A stretch of 64,000 bases of DNA from an uncultured Alteromonadaceae bacterium (GTDB lineage: Bacteria > Pseudomonadota > Gammaproteobacteria > Enterobacterales > Alteromonadaceae): contig CANNDC010000001.1 of assembly GCA_947503265.1 (NCBI GenBank), positions 62,001 to 126,000 of the forward strand. The letters are read 5' to 3'. Every line of letters begins with the position of its first letter. Position 1 is the stretch's first letter. A program made the position numbers and the translations under genes. The notes under the pieces were generated by a model that saw only the letters and a list, made by a program, of their open reading frames with translations, was not told where the DNA came from and searched no databases. Below, piece by piece: positions 8,231-16,758 of this stretch.

Positions 8231-9823
8231 ATGCACGCTCGAATATTTTGTTGTCTTGTTACTATTTTGCTTGTCAGTTGCAAAGGTGAACAAACAGCAA
8301 GTACAACTACAATGGTAGAGAAAGAAACTACACCACCCAATATTTTGTGGATCTACATCGAAGATCAAAATGCATGGAACAATGCGTGGGGAGATTATAC
8401 GGTAGAAACGCCAAACGTATTATCCTTTGCAGAAACAGGCGTTAAATTTACTAATATTCATCAACCTGCACCAGTTTGTTCAGCAACGCGTTCTGCATTA
8501 GTAACAGGTAAATATCAAACAACCTTGGGTGTTCACCAGCACCGATCGTTTAGAAGCGAATACAACGGTTACTTTCTACCTCAAGAGCACAAAACCGTGC
8601 CTGAATTATTCATTGAAGCGGGTTACAAGACTTTTAATATTGGCAAGGACGATTACAACTTCAAATACGATAGATCTCGCCTTTATAACGCCCATAGCGG
8701 TATCGCTGGGTTTCAAGGTGCGCATGATGGCGAAGATTTTGATTGGGCAAAAGACTTAAAAGACACACCATTTTTTGGGCAAATCCAATTAAAAGGCGGC
8801 AAACACAACAAATTTAAAGGAATGCCAATTCCTAAGGTAAATCCGGATGAAATGGATATGCCGCCTTACTATTTTGCTGGTCCAGCTACGCGTAAAGATT
8901 GGGCAAAACACTACAAAACGCAAGTTGTATCAGATATTGAATTAAAACAAATATTAGATGAACTTGATGCCAACGGAATACTCGACAATACCGCGGTATT
9001 CTGGTTTTCAGACCATGGAATGGGTTTATTAAGACACAAACAAGATTTATATGAAGACGGTGTCAAAGTGCCTTTGATTATCAACTGGCCAAACGGCCAA
9101 AAGCAGTTGGCGAAAAAAGGTAAAACTCGAAATGAGTTGGCGAGTGGCCTAGATATTACCGCAACTAGCTTGGCATTAGCCGGTATTGAAATACCAGATT
9201 ACTACGATGGAAAAAATTTGTTTGCAGAGGACTTTACAGGGCACGAATATGTCATCTCGGCAAAAGATAGAATGGATTTCAGTTTCGATCGTGGACGAGC
9301 TGTCAGAACCGAGAACTTCCGTTATATTCGTAACTTCACTCCGGAAATACCGCGGGCACAAAGTCAATTCAGAGACGGCAAGCCATTCAGCAAAGAATAC
9401 CACCAAGCTTATAAAGATGGGATTTTAACGCCGGCCCAAGCCGAATATTTCAAACCCAGAAAGCCGGAAGAGGAGTTATATCACCTTGCCAGCGATCCTC
9501 ATCAAATCGTTAACTTGGTAAATGATCCAAGATATCAAGGCGAATTAGTCAAACACCGACAAATACTTAAGAATTGGATAGCGGAAACCAACGATCAAGG
9601 GGCTTACCCCGAATCAGAATTAGCGATCAAAGAAATCCTTGATATGTGGGGTAAATCTTGCGTTAGCGAAAGTTGCAATGCTTACCGAGAAAAGCATCAA
9701 GATACCCTGTCAATAAAGGGGTCAGAGTTATATCCAGAAGTAGAATGGCCGGAATATATGCCAAAGCCTAAACACGCATATTTTGAAAAAATGGAAAACA
9801 TTTATCAAGAAAATTTCCAATAG
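8231..9823 (+). CDS. S1 family sulfatase lipoprotein with C-S-A-T-R signature
   Basis: The 530-residue protein has a lipoprotein signal (Leu-Leu-Val-Ser-Cys17). The metal-site block PNILWIYIEDQNAW carries Glu44-Asp45 in place of Asp-Asp. The signature is Cys83-Ser-Ala-Thr-Arg87, the CxAxR variant of the sulfatase motif; a WFSDHGMG motif lies near residue 258. The sequence resembles the heparan-N-sulfatase-like and carrageenan-sulfatase branches of S1 and is clearly different from the two CTPSR enzymes at 2533 and 4468. The start has a GAGGAC ribosome site. The esterase lipoprotein at 9892 follows 68 bp later, probably in one transcript. It should remove a different sulfate from the same polymer (inference). 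Confidence 0.9.
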   Translation: MHARIFCCLVTILLVSCKGEQTASTTTMVEKETTPPNILWIYIEDQNAWNNAWGDYTVETPNVLSFAETGVKFTNIHQPAPVCSATRSALVTGKYQTTLGVHQHRSFRSEYNGYFLPQEHKTVPELFIEAGYKTFNIGKDDYNFKYDRSRLYNAHSGIAGFQGAHDGEDFDWAKDLKDTPFFGQIQLKGGKHNKFKGMPIPKVNPDEMDMPPYYFAGPATRKDWAKHYKTQVVSDIELKQILDELDANGILDNTAVFWFSDHGMGLLRHKQDLYEDGVKVPLIINWPNGQKQLAKKGKTRNELASGLDITATSLALAGIEIPDYYDGKNLFAEDFTGHEYVISAKDRMDFSFDRGRAVRTENFRYIRNFTPEIPRAQSQFRDGKPFSKEYHQAYKDGILTPAQAEYFKPRKPEEELYHLASDPHQIVNLVNDPRYQGELVKHRQILKNWIAETNDQGAYPESELAIKEILDMWGKSCVSESCNAYREKHQDTLSIKGSELYPEVEWPEYMPKPKHAYFEKMENIYQENFQ

Positions 9824-9891
9824 TTAACTATTGTAAAGCCAATGGGATTATTCCGTATCATCGATATCAACCTGAAAGAGGGCCTCTAGAG

Positions 9892-10800
9892 GTGTATTTT
9901 AAAAGTATCGCCAAATTAGTTATTTTGAGCGTCAGTATTGGGGTTTTACTAAGTTGTTCGACTCAACTCACAACTCAAAAATCAGGCACCATAGACACGG
10001 CAACCAAGGTAGTATTGCTGGCGGGTCAATCCAATATGGCAGGTCATGGTAATTTTGATGATCTTGATAAAAGCACTAAACAAAGAGTGATAAACGCCGC
10101 TTCACGTGTGTTTATCAGTGAGGGTAATAATCCACCAAAACCCTTATCTTATAAACCGCGTAAAAAAACGGAAAAATACCCGTTTGAAAAGGGCTTTGGG
10201 CCAGAGTTAATGGTTGGGGTCGTTCTTGCTGAACGTTATCCAGACAATAACATCCTGTTGATTAAACACTCGAGGGGTGGCACGTCACTAGAGGGAGCTT
10301 GGAATCCAAATTGGGATGCCGAAAAAGCCAAATATATGGAAAAAGGCCCAAAACAAACCGCAAAATTGTATTCAGAACATCTCGGTTATATCCAGTCTAA
10401 TTTGAATAAGCTAACCTCAAAGGGTGAAGACTTCAATGTTATTGGTTTAGTTTGGGTGCAAGGCGAAAATGACGCCAAAACGATGCAGTCTGCCAGTAAC
10501 TACAAAGACAATTTAACGCAATTAGTTAAAGCATATCGACAAGAGTTTAACCCAGACATGCCATTCGTTTTTCTACAAACCAACTCTCGATATGGTCAAA
10601 AGGGTGCGGCTGCAATGGTTAGAAAGCGAATGGCCGAATATCCGAAAACAGATGCTAACAGTAGAATGATTTCAACCTCTGCAGATATATCATGGTCAGA
10701 CTACCCGAAACATTCCGACAATGTGCATTACAATGGTGAAGGTCAACGACGTATAGGTGAGGCCCTTGGTAAAGCCCTGATTGAGTTGCAAAAAGACTAA
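9892..10800 (+). CDS. SASA/DUF303 SGNH-type carbohydrate esterase lipoprotein
   Basis: The 302-residue protein starts at GTG with a purine-rich GAAAGAGGG site upstream. Its lipoprotein signal ends Leu-Leu-Ser-Cys22. The block LLAGQSNMAGHG holds the nucleophilic Ser of the SASA (sialate O-acetylesterase-like) family. VWVQGENDA is the middle motif, and DNVHYNGEGQ near the C-terminus supplies the catalytic Asp-x-x-His. Family members remove acetyl groups from xylan, pectin or sialic acid. Here, beside sulfatases and galactosidase, it probably deacetylates the same algal or mucin-like polymer; the substrate is inferred. It follows the sulfatase on the same strand and ends before the convergent regulator gene at 10948. 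Confidence 0.83.
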   Translation: MYFKSIAKLVILSVSIGVLLSCSTQLTTQKSGTIDTATKVVLLAGQSNMAGHGNFDDLDKSTKQRVINAASRVFISEGNNPPKPLSYKPRKKTEKYPFEKGFGPELMVGVVLAERYPDNNILLIKHSRGGTSLEGAWNPNWDAEKAKYMEKGPKQTAKLYSEHLGYIQSNLNKLTSKGEDFNVIGLVWVQGENDAKTMQSASNYKDNLTQLVKAYRQEFNPDMPFVFLQTNSRYGQKGAAAMVRKRMAEYPKTDANSRMISTSADISWSDYPKHSDNVHYNGEGQRRIGEALGKALIELQKD

Positions 10801-10875
10801 TATTCGAGATTAATAAACGAAGCCATCTAAATAGCTAAATGAAAATTCTCTGTGCTAAAACTCGTTTTGTTTTTG

Positions 10876-10909
10876 TTCTTGCCTTCTTGGCATATAGGAA
10901 GGTCAAGAA
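10876..10909. other. Imperfect hairpin between convergent genes
   Basis: In the 147-bp convergent gap, arms TTCTTG-CCTTC and GGAAGG-TCAAGAA pair over 11 bp with a small bulge and a 10-nt loop. The stem is not followed by a T-run on either strand, so it is only a weak candidate for transcription termination between the esterase and the GntR regulator. Confidence 0.3.
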
Positions 10910-10947
10910 AAAACTCACTGAGTAAAGGTAGATACTGACCAAATCAA

Positions 10948-11652
10948 CTATTTTTGAAAATGCCTAGCGGCGTTTTCCGTAGCAGATTCTAAATGTTTCC
11001 TCATAGACTCGCGCGCGCGCATTGGATCACGAGCTTTGAGAGCTTCAAAGATAGCTCTGTGGTCTGAAATGGAAGGATGAATTCCCTCTTTTCTAATTCG
11101 TTCTAAAAAGCGAGTGCTGATAACGGATTCGTTGCGTAATTGCCAAAGCCACCTGATGACAGATTCTATAGCGCTGTTTTGACAGCTTTGTGCGATTATC
11201 TCGTGAAAGCGCTGATCTGCTTTTTCAGAGGCATCAGGTCGTTTCTCTTCTTCCTCCATTTCTTTTAACGATTGCTCAAGCTGCGACAGCTCCTCATCAG
11301 TAATTCTGGCCGCTGCCAGTGCGCATGCTTCAGACTCAAGAATCTGTCGGATTTCAAGCACCTCAAAAGGTCCGATACCAGTATCATCGTTGGAAAATTG
11401 CCGGGAAGGTTTTGTTTTAGAAACATAGATTCCCGAGCCTGATCGAATTTCGATGACACCTGACAGTTCAAGTGCAATCATGGCTTCTCTGACTGTTGGT
11501 CGACTCACACCTAACTGCTCAGCTAATTCTCGTTCCGAAGGCAAGCGTTCACCCGGTTTCATGACTTCTTTTTCGACGAGTGTTCTGAGCTGTTCAGCAA
11601 CTTTCATATACAAACGACCGTTTTTAATTACTTCGAGTTGCAGCGACTTCAT
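10948..11652 (-). CDS. FadR/FCD-type GntR transcriptional regulator (UxuR/ExuR/KdgR-like)
   Basis: The 234-residue protein has an N-terminal winged helix at about residues 12-75, with PGERLPSERELAEQLGVSRPTVREAM and a wing ending RSGSGIYVS. The C-terminal FCD ligand domain shows the metal-binding histidines in FHEII, SDHRAIF and RKHLE. Enterobacterial UxuR and ExuR, which sense uronates or their ketose forms, have the same arrangement and a similar GPFEVLEIRQILESE linker. It is transcribed with kdgK (109 bp upstream on the same strand) and faces the uxaC-uxuB operon, so it is probably the local repressor of uronate catabolism. The effector is inferred. Confidence 0.85.
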   Translation of the reverse strand: MKSLQLEVIKNGRLYMKVAEQLRTLVEKEVMKPGERLPSERELAEQLGVSRPTVREAMIALELSGVIEIRSGSGIYVSKTKPSRQFSNDDTGIGPFEVLEIRQILESEACALAAARITDEELSQLEQSLKEMEEEEKRPDASEKADQRFHEIIAQSCQNSAIESVIRWLWQLRNESVISTRFLERIRKEGIHPSISDHRAIFEALKARDPMRARESMRKHLESATENAARHFQK

Positions 11653-11761
11653 GTTTTTCTCTTATTACTCGGCAAATGACACTGGCCGGAAAAAAAGAAC
11701 AAAATCCAGCCATCAATATCAGTGAAATGCTAATTAAACTAAAATTTTAAACGACTTTAAG

Positions 11762-12703
11762 TCAATCAAAGTCAGGCACAGTAAACAACTTTTTATCCAC
11801 AATTGCCCCACGGTGCTGAATAACCTGCGCAGCAACTTTATGCCCAATTAAAGCTGATTGTGTTGGTGATTTTCCGTGCATTCTAGCGGCGATATAGCCG
11901 GCATTAAACGAGTCACCAGCAGCTGTAGTATCAATTGGTTTGACGCTTTCTGGAATCGCCACATGTGAAACCTGATCTTCCATCACGATAGAGCAGCCAT
12001 TACCACCGTCTTTTATGACGACTTCTTCGATTTCGTGTGCCGCGTGGCGAGTAATAAGGTCTTCTTGGCCGCCTATTTGAAATAAATCTTGCTCATCGTC
12101 TAAGGTAGGCAGATACCAATCAACTAAGGGTAATATCGTATCACTCCAATTTGCTGCTTGCTCTCGGCTGTCCCAATTTTTTGGTCGATAATTGCCATCA
12201 AATGCAATTTTCTTTCCAGCAGCTTTTAGCTTTTTCAACACTTCCAGCAAAGTATGGCGTTGTTCTTCATCTAGAATTCCTAAAGAGATACCTGAAAAAT
12301 AAATCACGTCCATTTCTAAGCACTGTTGCAATAGTTTTTCGGCGCCTAAATCCCTCACAAAGTCTCTTGCAGCACTTTGTTCTCGCCAGTAAAAAAAGCT
12401 TCTCTCCCCCGTATTGTCAACTTGGATTGCATACATGCCAGGCAACTTATTTGCATTGATATTGACACAATCTGTCTGTACCCCTTCTTTTTGCCATTGT
12501 TCCATCATCCACTCACTGTATGGGTCTGTCCCCAACGCGGAAAAGAAATAGCAATCAATATCTAACCGAGAGGCATAAATTAGGGTATTTAGTGTGTCAC
12601 CACCAAAGCCAAGATTCGATGTTGAAAGATCTTTGTTATTTGGGTGGGAGAGTTCCAACATGCATTCCCCAATAGCACCAAGTTTCATGAAGTTTTTCCT
12701 CAA
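11762..12703 (-). CDS. kdgK: 2-dehydro-3-deoxygluconate (KDG) kinase, PfkB family
   Basis: The 313-residue cytoplasmic sugar kinase has the PfkB N-terminal substrate motif FGGDTLNTLIYASRL (about residues 33-47) and the C-terminal signature DTTAAGDSFNAGY (about 258-270), whose Asp is the catalytic base. The ELSHPN and YWREQSAARD stretches fit KDG kinases rather than fructokinases. The enzyme phosphorylates KDG to KDPG, the step after mannonate or altronate dehydratase in hexuronate breakdown. It is divergent from uxaC-uxuB and shares their control region. The dehydratase UxuA and KDPG aldolase are not in the window. Confidence 0.88.
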   Translation of the reverse strand: MRKNFMKLGAIGECMLELSHPNNKDLSTSNLGFGGDTLNTLIYASRLDIDCYFFSALGTDPYSEWMMEQWQKEGVQTDCVNINANKLPGMYAIQVDNTGERSFFYWREQSAARDFVRDLGAEKLLQQCLEMDVIYFSGISLGILDEEQRHTLLEVLKKLKAAGKKIAFDGNYRPKNWDSREQAANWSDTILPLVDWYLPTLDDEQDLFQIGGQEDLITRHAAHEIEEVVIKDGGNGCSIVMEDQVSHVAIPESVKPIDTTAAGDSFNAGYIAARMHGKSPTQSALIGHKVAAQVIQHRGAIVDKKLFTVPDFD

Positions 12704-12782
12704 AAGTTTTTAGCCACTAATTATAGCCACAATCCTGTCATTCATTGACATGAGTCTAGCATAACGTTTACATTGACGGTAA

Positions 12783-12798
12783 GGTGGCATGACCAATT
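12783..12798. promoter_or_regulatory. Candidate FCD-GntR operator between kdgK and uxaC
   Basis: On the minus strand this reads ATTGGTCATGCCACCT, an imperfect dyad of TGG and CCA half-sites around a 5-bp centre. It resembles the ATTGGTATACCAAT-type sites bound by UxuR/ExuR in enterobacteria. It lies in the divergent kdgK-uxaC gap (12704-12896), where a uronate-responsive repressor would be expected. The match is partial, so the call is tentative. Confidence 0.35.
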
Positions 12799-12896
12799 TC
12801 CTAAATCAATAAACAAAAAAAAGAAACGAAAACAACTTTATAACTACGATAGACTCAAATTTTGTGGAGTCAACAATCAGATTTACTCGGTGACAC

Positions 12897-14312
12897 ATGG
12901 CTAAACCTCTTTACTTACATGATGCGAGATTATTTCCGTCAGAACCTAGCGCACGGAGCATATGCGAGCGTCTATACAAAGAGGTTAAAATGCTACCTAT
13001 TATTAGCCCCCATGGACATACAGATCCTAAATGGTTTGCAGATAATGAAGCGTTTGGCAATCCAGCAGAACTCCTTTTAATTCCAGACCATTACGTTCTA
13101 AGAATGCTGTATAGCCAAGGAATTAGCATGCAGGAATTAGGCGTAGCACCGATCGCTGGGGGTCATGTAGAGAAAGACCCTCGTAAGGTGTGGAAAACCT
13201 TTGCAGAGCACTACTATCTATTTAGAGGCACTCCCTCGCACATGTGGCTCAACTATGTATTCAGCCAAGCATTCGGAATAGATGTTCAATTAGATGCCTC
13301 AACGGCGGATCATTACTTCGACCTAATCGATTCTGCACTCAAAATGGATGAATATAAGCCTCGCGCCCTATTTGACCGCTTTAATATTGAAGTGATATCT
13401 ACCACTGAATCCCCACTAGATGACTTGCGATATCATAAAAAAGTTGCGGCAAGTGATTGGTCAGGAAGAGTGATATCTGCATTTCGACCCGACCCTGTGG
13501 TTGATCCAGAGTTCGAAGGCTTCCGACAAAATATTGCGCGTTTATCAGAAATAACAGGTGAAAGTTGCAAGAACTTTGCTAGTTACTTGGCCGCATTGGC
13601 TAATCGTCGCGCATACTTCAAATCCACTGGCGTAACGTCAACTGACCACGGGCATCCGACAGCAGCAACAGCCGACTTATCAGCCAAGGATGCCGAAGCT
13701 CTATTTCAAAAAGTGTGTTATGGCGAATATTCTGCAAAAGATGCGGAGCTGTTTAGAGCGCAAATGCTGACCGAAATGGCGCGAATGAGTATCGAAGACG
13801 GATTGGTAATGCAACTTCATCCGGGCTCTTACCGGAATCATAACCCTTCACTGTTTCAACAATTTGGAAGAGATAAGGGTGCAGATATTCCCATGCAGAC
13901 GGAGTTTGTCAATGCACTCAAACCGTTGCTAAACAAGTTTGGCAATGATCCTCGCTTTACACTCATTTTGTTTACCTTGGACGAAACAGTATACAGTCGA
14001 GAACTAGCACCTTTGGCAGGGCATTATCCTGCAATCAAACTTGGCCCTTCTTGGTGGTTCCATGACAGCCCCGAAGGTATGCGAAGATTTAGAGAGCAGG
14101 TAACGGAAACAGCGGGTTTTTACAATACGGTGGGATTCAATGACGATACTCGCGCATTCTTATCTATTCCCGCACGACACGACCTAGCGCGTCGCATGGA
14201 TTGCCATTTCTTATCAACCTTAGTGTCGCAACACAGACTAGATGAAGATGCGGCTCAAGAATTAGCACATGACCTAGCGTATGGCTTAGCTAAAAAGGCA
14301 TATAAACTGTAA
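12897..14312 (+). CDS. uxaC: Uronate isomerase
   Basis: The 471-residue cytoplasmic enzyme belongs to the amidohydrolase superfamily. It has the early metal motif SPHGHTDPKWFADN (His-x-His), the WLNYVFSQAFGI region, the LHPGSYRNHN segment and the C-terminal GFNDDTRAFLSIPARHDLARR block typical of UxaC. It converts D-glucuronate to D-fructuronate and D-galacturonate to D-tagaturonate. The ATG has a GGTGAC site upstream. The stop codon overlaps the start of uxuB (TAATG, one shared base), indicating coupled translation. Its partner UxuB suggests that glucuronate is the main substrate here. Confidence 0.95.
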   Translation: MAKPLYLHDARLFPSEPSARSICERLYKEVKMLPIISPHGHTDPKWFADNEAFGNPAELLLIPDHYVLRMLYSQGISMQELGVAPIAGGHVEKDPRKVWKTFAEHYYLFRGTPSHMWLNYVFSQAFGIDVQLDASTADHYFDLIDSALKMDEYKPRALFDRFNIEVISTTESPLDDLRYHKKVAASDWSGRVISAFRPDPVVDPEFEGFRQNIARLSEITGESCKNFASYLAALANRRAYFKSTGVTSTDHGHPTAATADLSAKDAEALFQKVCYGEYSAKDAELFRAQMLTEMARMSIEDGLVMQLHPGSYRNHNPSLFQQFGRDKGADIPMQTEFVNALKPLLNKFGNDPRFTLILFTLDETVYSRELAPLAGHYPAIKLGPSWWFHDSPEGMRRFREQVTETAGFYNTVGFNDDTRAFLSIPARHDLARRMDCHFLSTLVSQHRLDEDAAQELAHDLAYGLAKKAYKL

Positions 14313-15802
14313 TGGCGGGGAATCTCACACGTCTATCTCTCGAATCGAGCGAGATAATCAGGAAGAATGGTAAAGGCATTGTTCATTTGGGAATTGGTGC
14401 TTTTCATCGGGCGCATCAAGCATGGTATACACATAAGGCTATGGCCGAATATGGCGGCGATTGGTGTATCACCGGCGTAAGTTTGCGCAGCGCTACAATG
14501 GCCGATCAGTTAAATCCTCAAAATGGGCTGTACACTCTCATAGAACAAGATAGCCAGGGGTATAAGCCGACTATCATATCTGCGGTTGAAAACGTTGTTG
14601 TTTCTCGAGAGGATCCCAAGAGCGTGCTCGAGGTTTTGACCCATTCATCTACTAAAATTGTTAGCTTGACGATTACGGAAAAGGGATACTGTCACGATCC
14701 ATCTACAGGCAAATTGAATTTAGACCACCCCGATATTCAACATGATTTAGCACAGCCACAATCACCAAAAACAGCCATCGGATATTTAGTCTGTGCAATG
14801 CAGCAGCGACTGGAAAATGGCACTAGTCCATTTTCAGTTTTAAGTTGCGATAACTTACCCGCGAACGGTCAACTCCTTGCTGGGTTAGTATTGGACTTTG
14901 CAAAACAAATTGACATGTCTCTGGCAAACAAAATAGAACAGTTCTATAGTTTTCCAAGCAGTATGGTTGATCGAATAGTACCAGCAGTAACAGCCGATGT
15001 GCGTGCGTATTTTTGTCAGCGTTTGGGATACGATGATCAGGCTTTAGTCGCCACTGAACAATTCAGCCAATGGGTGATTGAGGACAATTTTGTTGCCGGT
15101 CGCCCAGATTGGGATAAGGTTGGCGCTTTAATGGTTAAAGATGTTCATGCATTTGAGACAATGAAGTTGCGCTTACTTAACGGTAGCCATTCAGCAATAG
15201 CTTATATTGGGTATTTGAGCCAATTAGAAACTGTTTCGGACGCGATTTCCGTCAGCTCTCTAAGGAAATTTATATTTGAGCTAATGCAAAATGAGTTGCG
15301 ACCTAGCGTATCTGTTCCAGATAACATAAATTTAGACGAGTATTGCGAAAAACTACTACAACGATTTGAAAATCCCAATCTAAATCATCAGACTTATCAA
15401 ATCGCAATGGACGGCTCACAGAAGTTACCTCAACGCTTGCTAAAACCGCTTCTATACCAAATCCAAACCGGTGGTGATATTCAACGAATTTGTTTCGTTA
15501 TCGCTGCATGGATTCAATACGTTTCAGGAAGGAATTTGAGCGGACAAGTCATTCAAGTTGAAGATCCTATGCGAACAGAATTGGCGGAAATTTACTCAAC
15601 ACATCATCACGATGAAAAGCAATGGGTGGAGCAAGTGTTTTCAATCAACTCCATCTTCGATAATTCGTTAGCGAGCAATACAGAAGTTAAAAACACTGTT
15701 ACGAATTGGTTGAAGCAGATTCGTCAGCAAAAAGATGCTATTTCACTGTTGCCTAGAGTGATGGCTGAAAAATGGCCCGCCCGAGAGGATTCGAACCTCT
15801 GA
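14312..15802 (+). CDS. uxuB: D-fructuronate (mannonate) reductase, C-terminus read into antisense tRNA
   Basis: The 496-residue protein of the mannitol dehydrogenase family reduces fructuronate to mannonate with NADH. The N-terminal nucleotide-binding motif is GIVHLGIGAFHRAHQAWYTH and the catalytic set is Lys-x4-Asn-x2-His in KLRLLNGSHS. Blocks such as SLTITEKGYC and WVIEDNFVAGRPDWDKVGA agree closely with E. coli UxuB rather than UxaB. E. coli UxuB is about 486 residues. Here the alignment by eye appears to end near ISLL and the frame continues for about 16 residues. The last ten codons and the TGA lie on the antisense of tRNA-Arg (15773-15849). The tail is therefore probably a junction product and not part of the fold. 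Confidence 0.93.
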   Translation: MAGNLTRLSLESSEIIRKNGKGIVHLGIGAFHRAHQAWYTHKAMAEYGGDWCITGVSLRSATMADQLNPQNGLYTLIEQDSQGYKPTIISAVENVVVSREDPKSVLEVLTHSSTKIVSLTITEKGYCHDPSTGKLNLDHPDIQHDLAQPQSPKTAIGYLVCAMQQRLENGTSPFSVLSCDNLPANGQLLAGLVLDFAKQIDMSLANKIEQFYSFPSSMVDRIVPAVTADVRAYFCQRLGYDDQALVATEQFSQWVIEDNFVAGRPDWDKVGALMVKDVHAFETMKLRLLNGSHSAIAYIGYLSQLETVSDAISVSSLRKFIFELMQNELRPSVSVPDNINLDEYCEKLLQRFENPNLNHQTYQIAMDGSQKLPQRLLKPLLYQIQTGGDIQRICFVIAAWIQYVSGRNLSGQVIQVEDPMRTELAEIYSTHHHDEKQWVEQVFSINSIFDNSLASNTEVKNTVTNWLKQIRQQKDAISLLPRVMAEKWPAREDSNL

Positions 15803-15849
15803 CCTCAGCCTCCGGAGGGCTGCGCTCTATCCAGCTGAGCTACGGGCGG
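15773..15849 (-). tRNA. tRNA-Arg (anticodon CCG), CCA encoded
   Basis: The minus strand folds as a standard cloverleaf of 77 nt. The acceptor arms CCGCCCG/CGGGCGG pair perfectly. The D-arm is GCTC..GAGC, the anticodon arm CAGCC-CTCCGGA-GGCTG has anticodon CCG, and the T-arm AGAGG-TTCGAAT-CCTCT is canonical. Discriminator G is followed by an encoded CCA. Its 3' end faces the uxuB end of the polysaccharide locus, and 30 nt overlap the uxuB frame on the other strand. It reads CGG arginine codons. tRNA 3' ends are frequent integration sites for genomic islands. Confidence 0.97.
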
Positions 15850-16008
15850 TCTGTGGCATTTGCGCTGGGCCAGTGATTCTAAAGAATTAAAGTGTTTTTT
15901 CCACTGTTATTTTTTGCGACATACTAATTTGTTAGAAATTGTTCGTTTTGCGAACTTTACGGTTTTATTTCTATCCTAAGGCTATCTATATACTAGTCGA
16001 GTAAGAAA

Positions 16009-16617
16009 TTGGAAATTAATCCAGCACGTCGAATAACCCTCATATCTGCTTTTATTTTACTTACCACTCTTGGTTTTTCTGGATGCACAAGTATCCCGAT
16101 TATGAGTATGTATAAGCTCAGTCAAATGAATCCCATGGAAGCTAACCCACTCAATATTCGAATCGCATTACGCACTTTGGACCAATTAGAACTTAAAAAG
16201 GGTGATGTCACCCTGGATCTGTCATACCTAACGGAGGACGGCAAAATAGATTTGCAAGAGAATTTGACGGTCGAAGTAGGTGGAAACGATATCGCTACTA
16301 AGGAATTATTTGACGGCATGGAAAACGATGAATCCATCACAATCATGCACCTCTCAGAAGAGGACGCAATGAAAATGCGTCGATTCCAAAATCACGTGAG
16401 AAATTCAAAATCAAACGGTGAGGAGGGCAAAGGAAGTTTGGGAGTTAGTATTACAGGAAATTGTTTAAAAACGCCCATTTCAGGAGATGAACTCTTGGTT
16501 GATATTTTCATCCAGCTTGACCCTACTGAATCTTATTTTGCCATACTGAATAATCTTGATTTATTGGAACAGGAAGAAGCAGTGGCATTAAAAGATTGGC
16601 CAATTTGCGAACAATAA
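16009..16617 (+). CDS. Predicted lipoprotein of unknown function
   Basis: The 202-residue frame begins at TTG (no ATG fits before the signal). It has a lipoprotein signal peptide with lipobox Gly-Phe-Ser-Gly-Cys26, so the product should be membrane anchored. The mature part is acidic and lysine-containing, with an ALRTLDQLELKKGDVTLDLSY segment and no motif that I recognise. Two further cysteines at about 150 and 200 could form a disulfide. It stands alone between tRNA-Arg and the convergent TetR gene. The lipobox makes it credible as a gene; the function is unknown. Confidence 0.65.
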   Translation: MEINPARRITLISAFILLTTLGFSGCTSIPIMSMYKLSQMNPMEANPLNIRIALRTLDQLELKKGDVTLDLSYLTEDGKIDLQENLTVEVGGNDIATKELFDGMENDESITIMHLSEEDAMKMRRFQNHVRNSKSNGEEGKGSLGVSITGNCLKTPISGDELLVDIFIQLDPTESYFAILNNLDLLEQEEAVALKDWPICEQ

Positions 16618-16628
16618 GTCAATTTATG

Positions 16629-16714
16629 TATGCAAGCACTAACTTACATTAAGTGTTTTTTGGTTGATTTTAAAATGAATTTGGATTTTTATATGTAAGT
16701 GCTTACTAACATAA
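16629..16714. promoter_or_regulatory. Pair of related 23-bp dyad elements spaced 63 bp
   Basis: Two 23-bp elements, 16629-16651 and 16692-16714, agree at 17 of 23 positions (pattern TATGyAAGyrCTwACTwACATwA). The second contains the exact inverted repeat GTAAG-TG-CTTAC at 16695-16706, like many TetR-family operators. Start-to-start spacing is 63 bp, about six helical turns. They lie in the gap between the 3' ends of the lipoprotein gene and the tetR gene, an odd place for operators, because no gene start is adjacent. Confidence 0.45.
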
Positions 16715-16758
16715 GGTCAATCTATCAAATTTTAAAATGCGCTCTGTCCTCCCCAACA

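Noticed and set aside
10876..10909. Hairpin as a bidirectional terminator
   Set aside because: The stem is imperfect and has no T-run on the exit side of either strand; kept only as a weak structural feature.
12150..12565. Plus-strand open frames inside kdgK
   Set aside because: They are antisense to a clear PfkB kinase and have no motifs.
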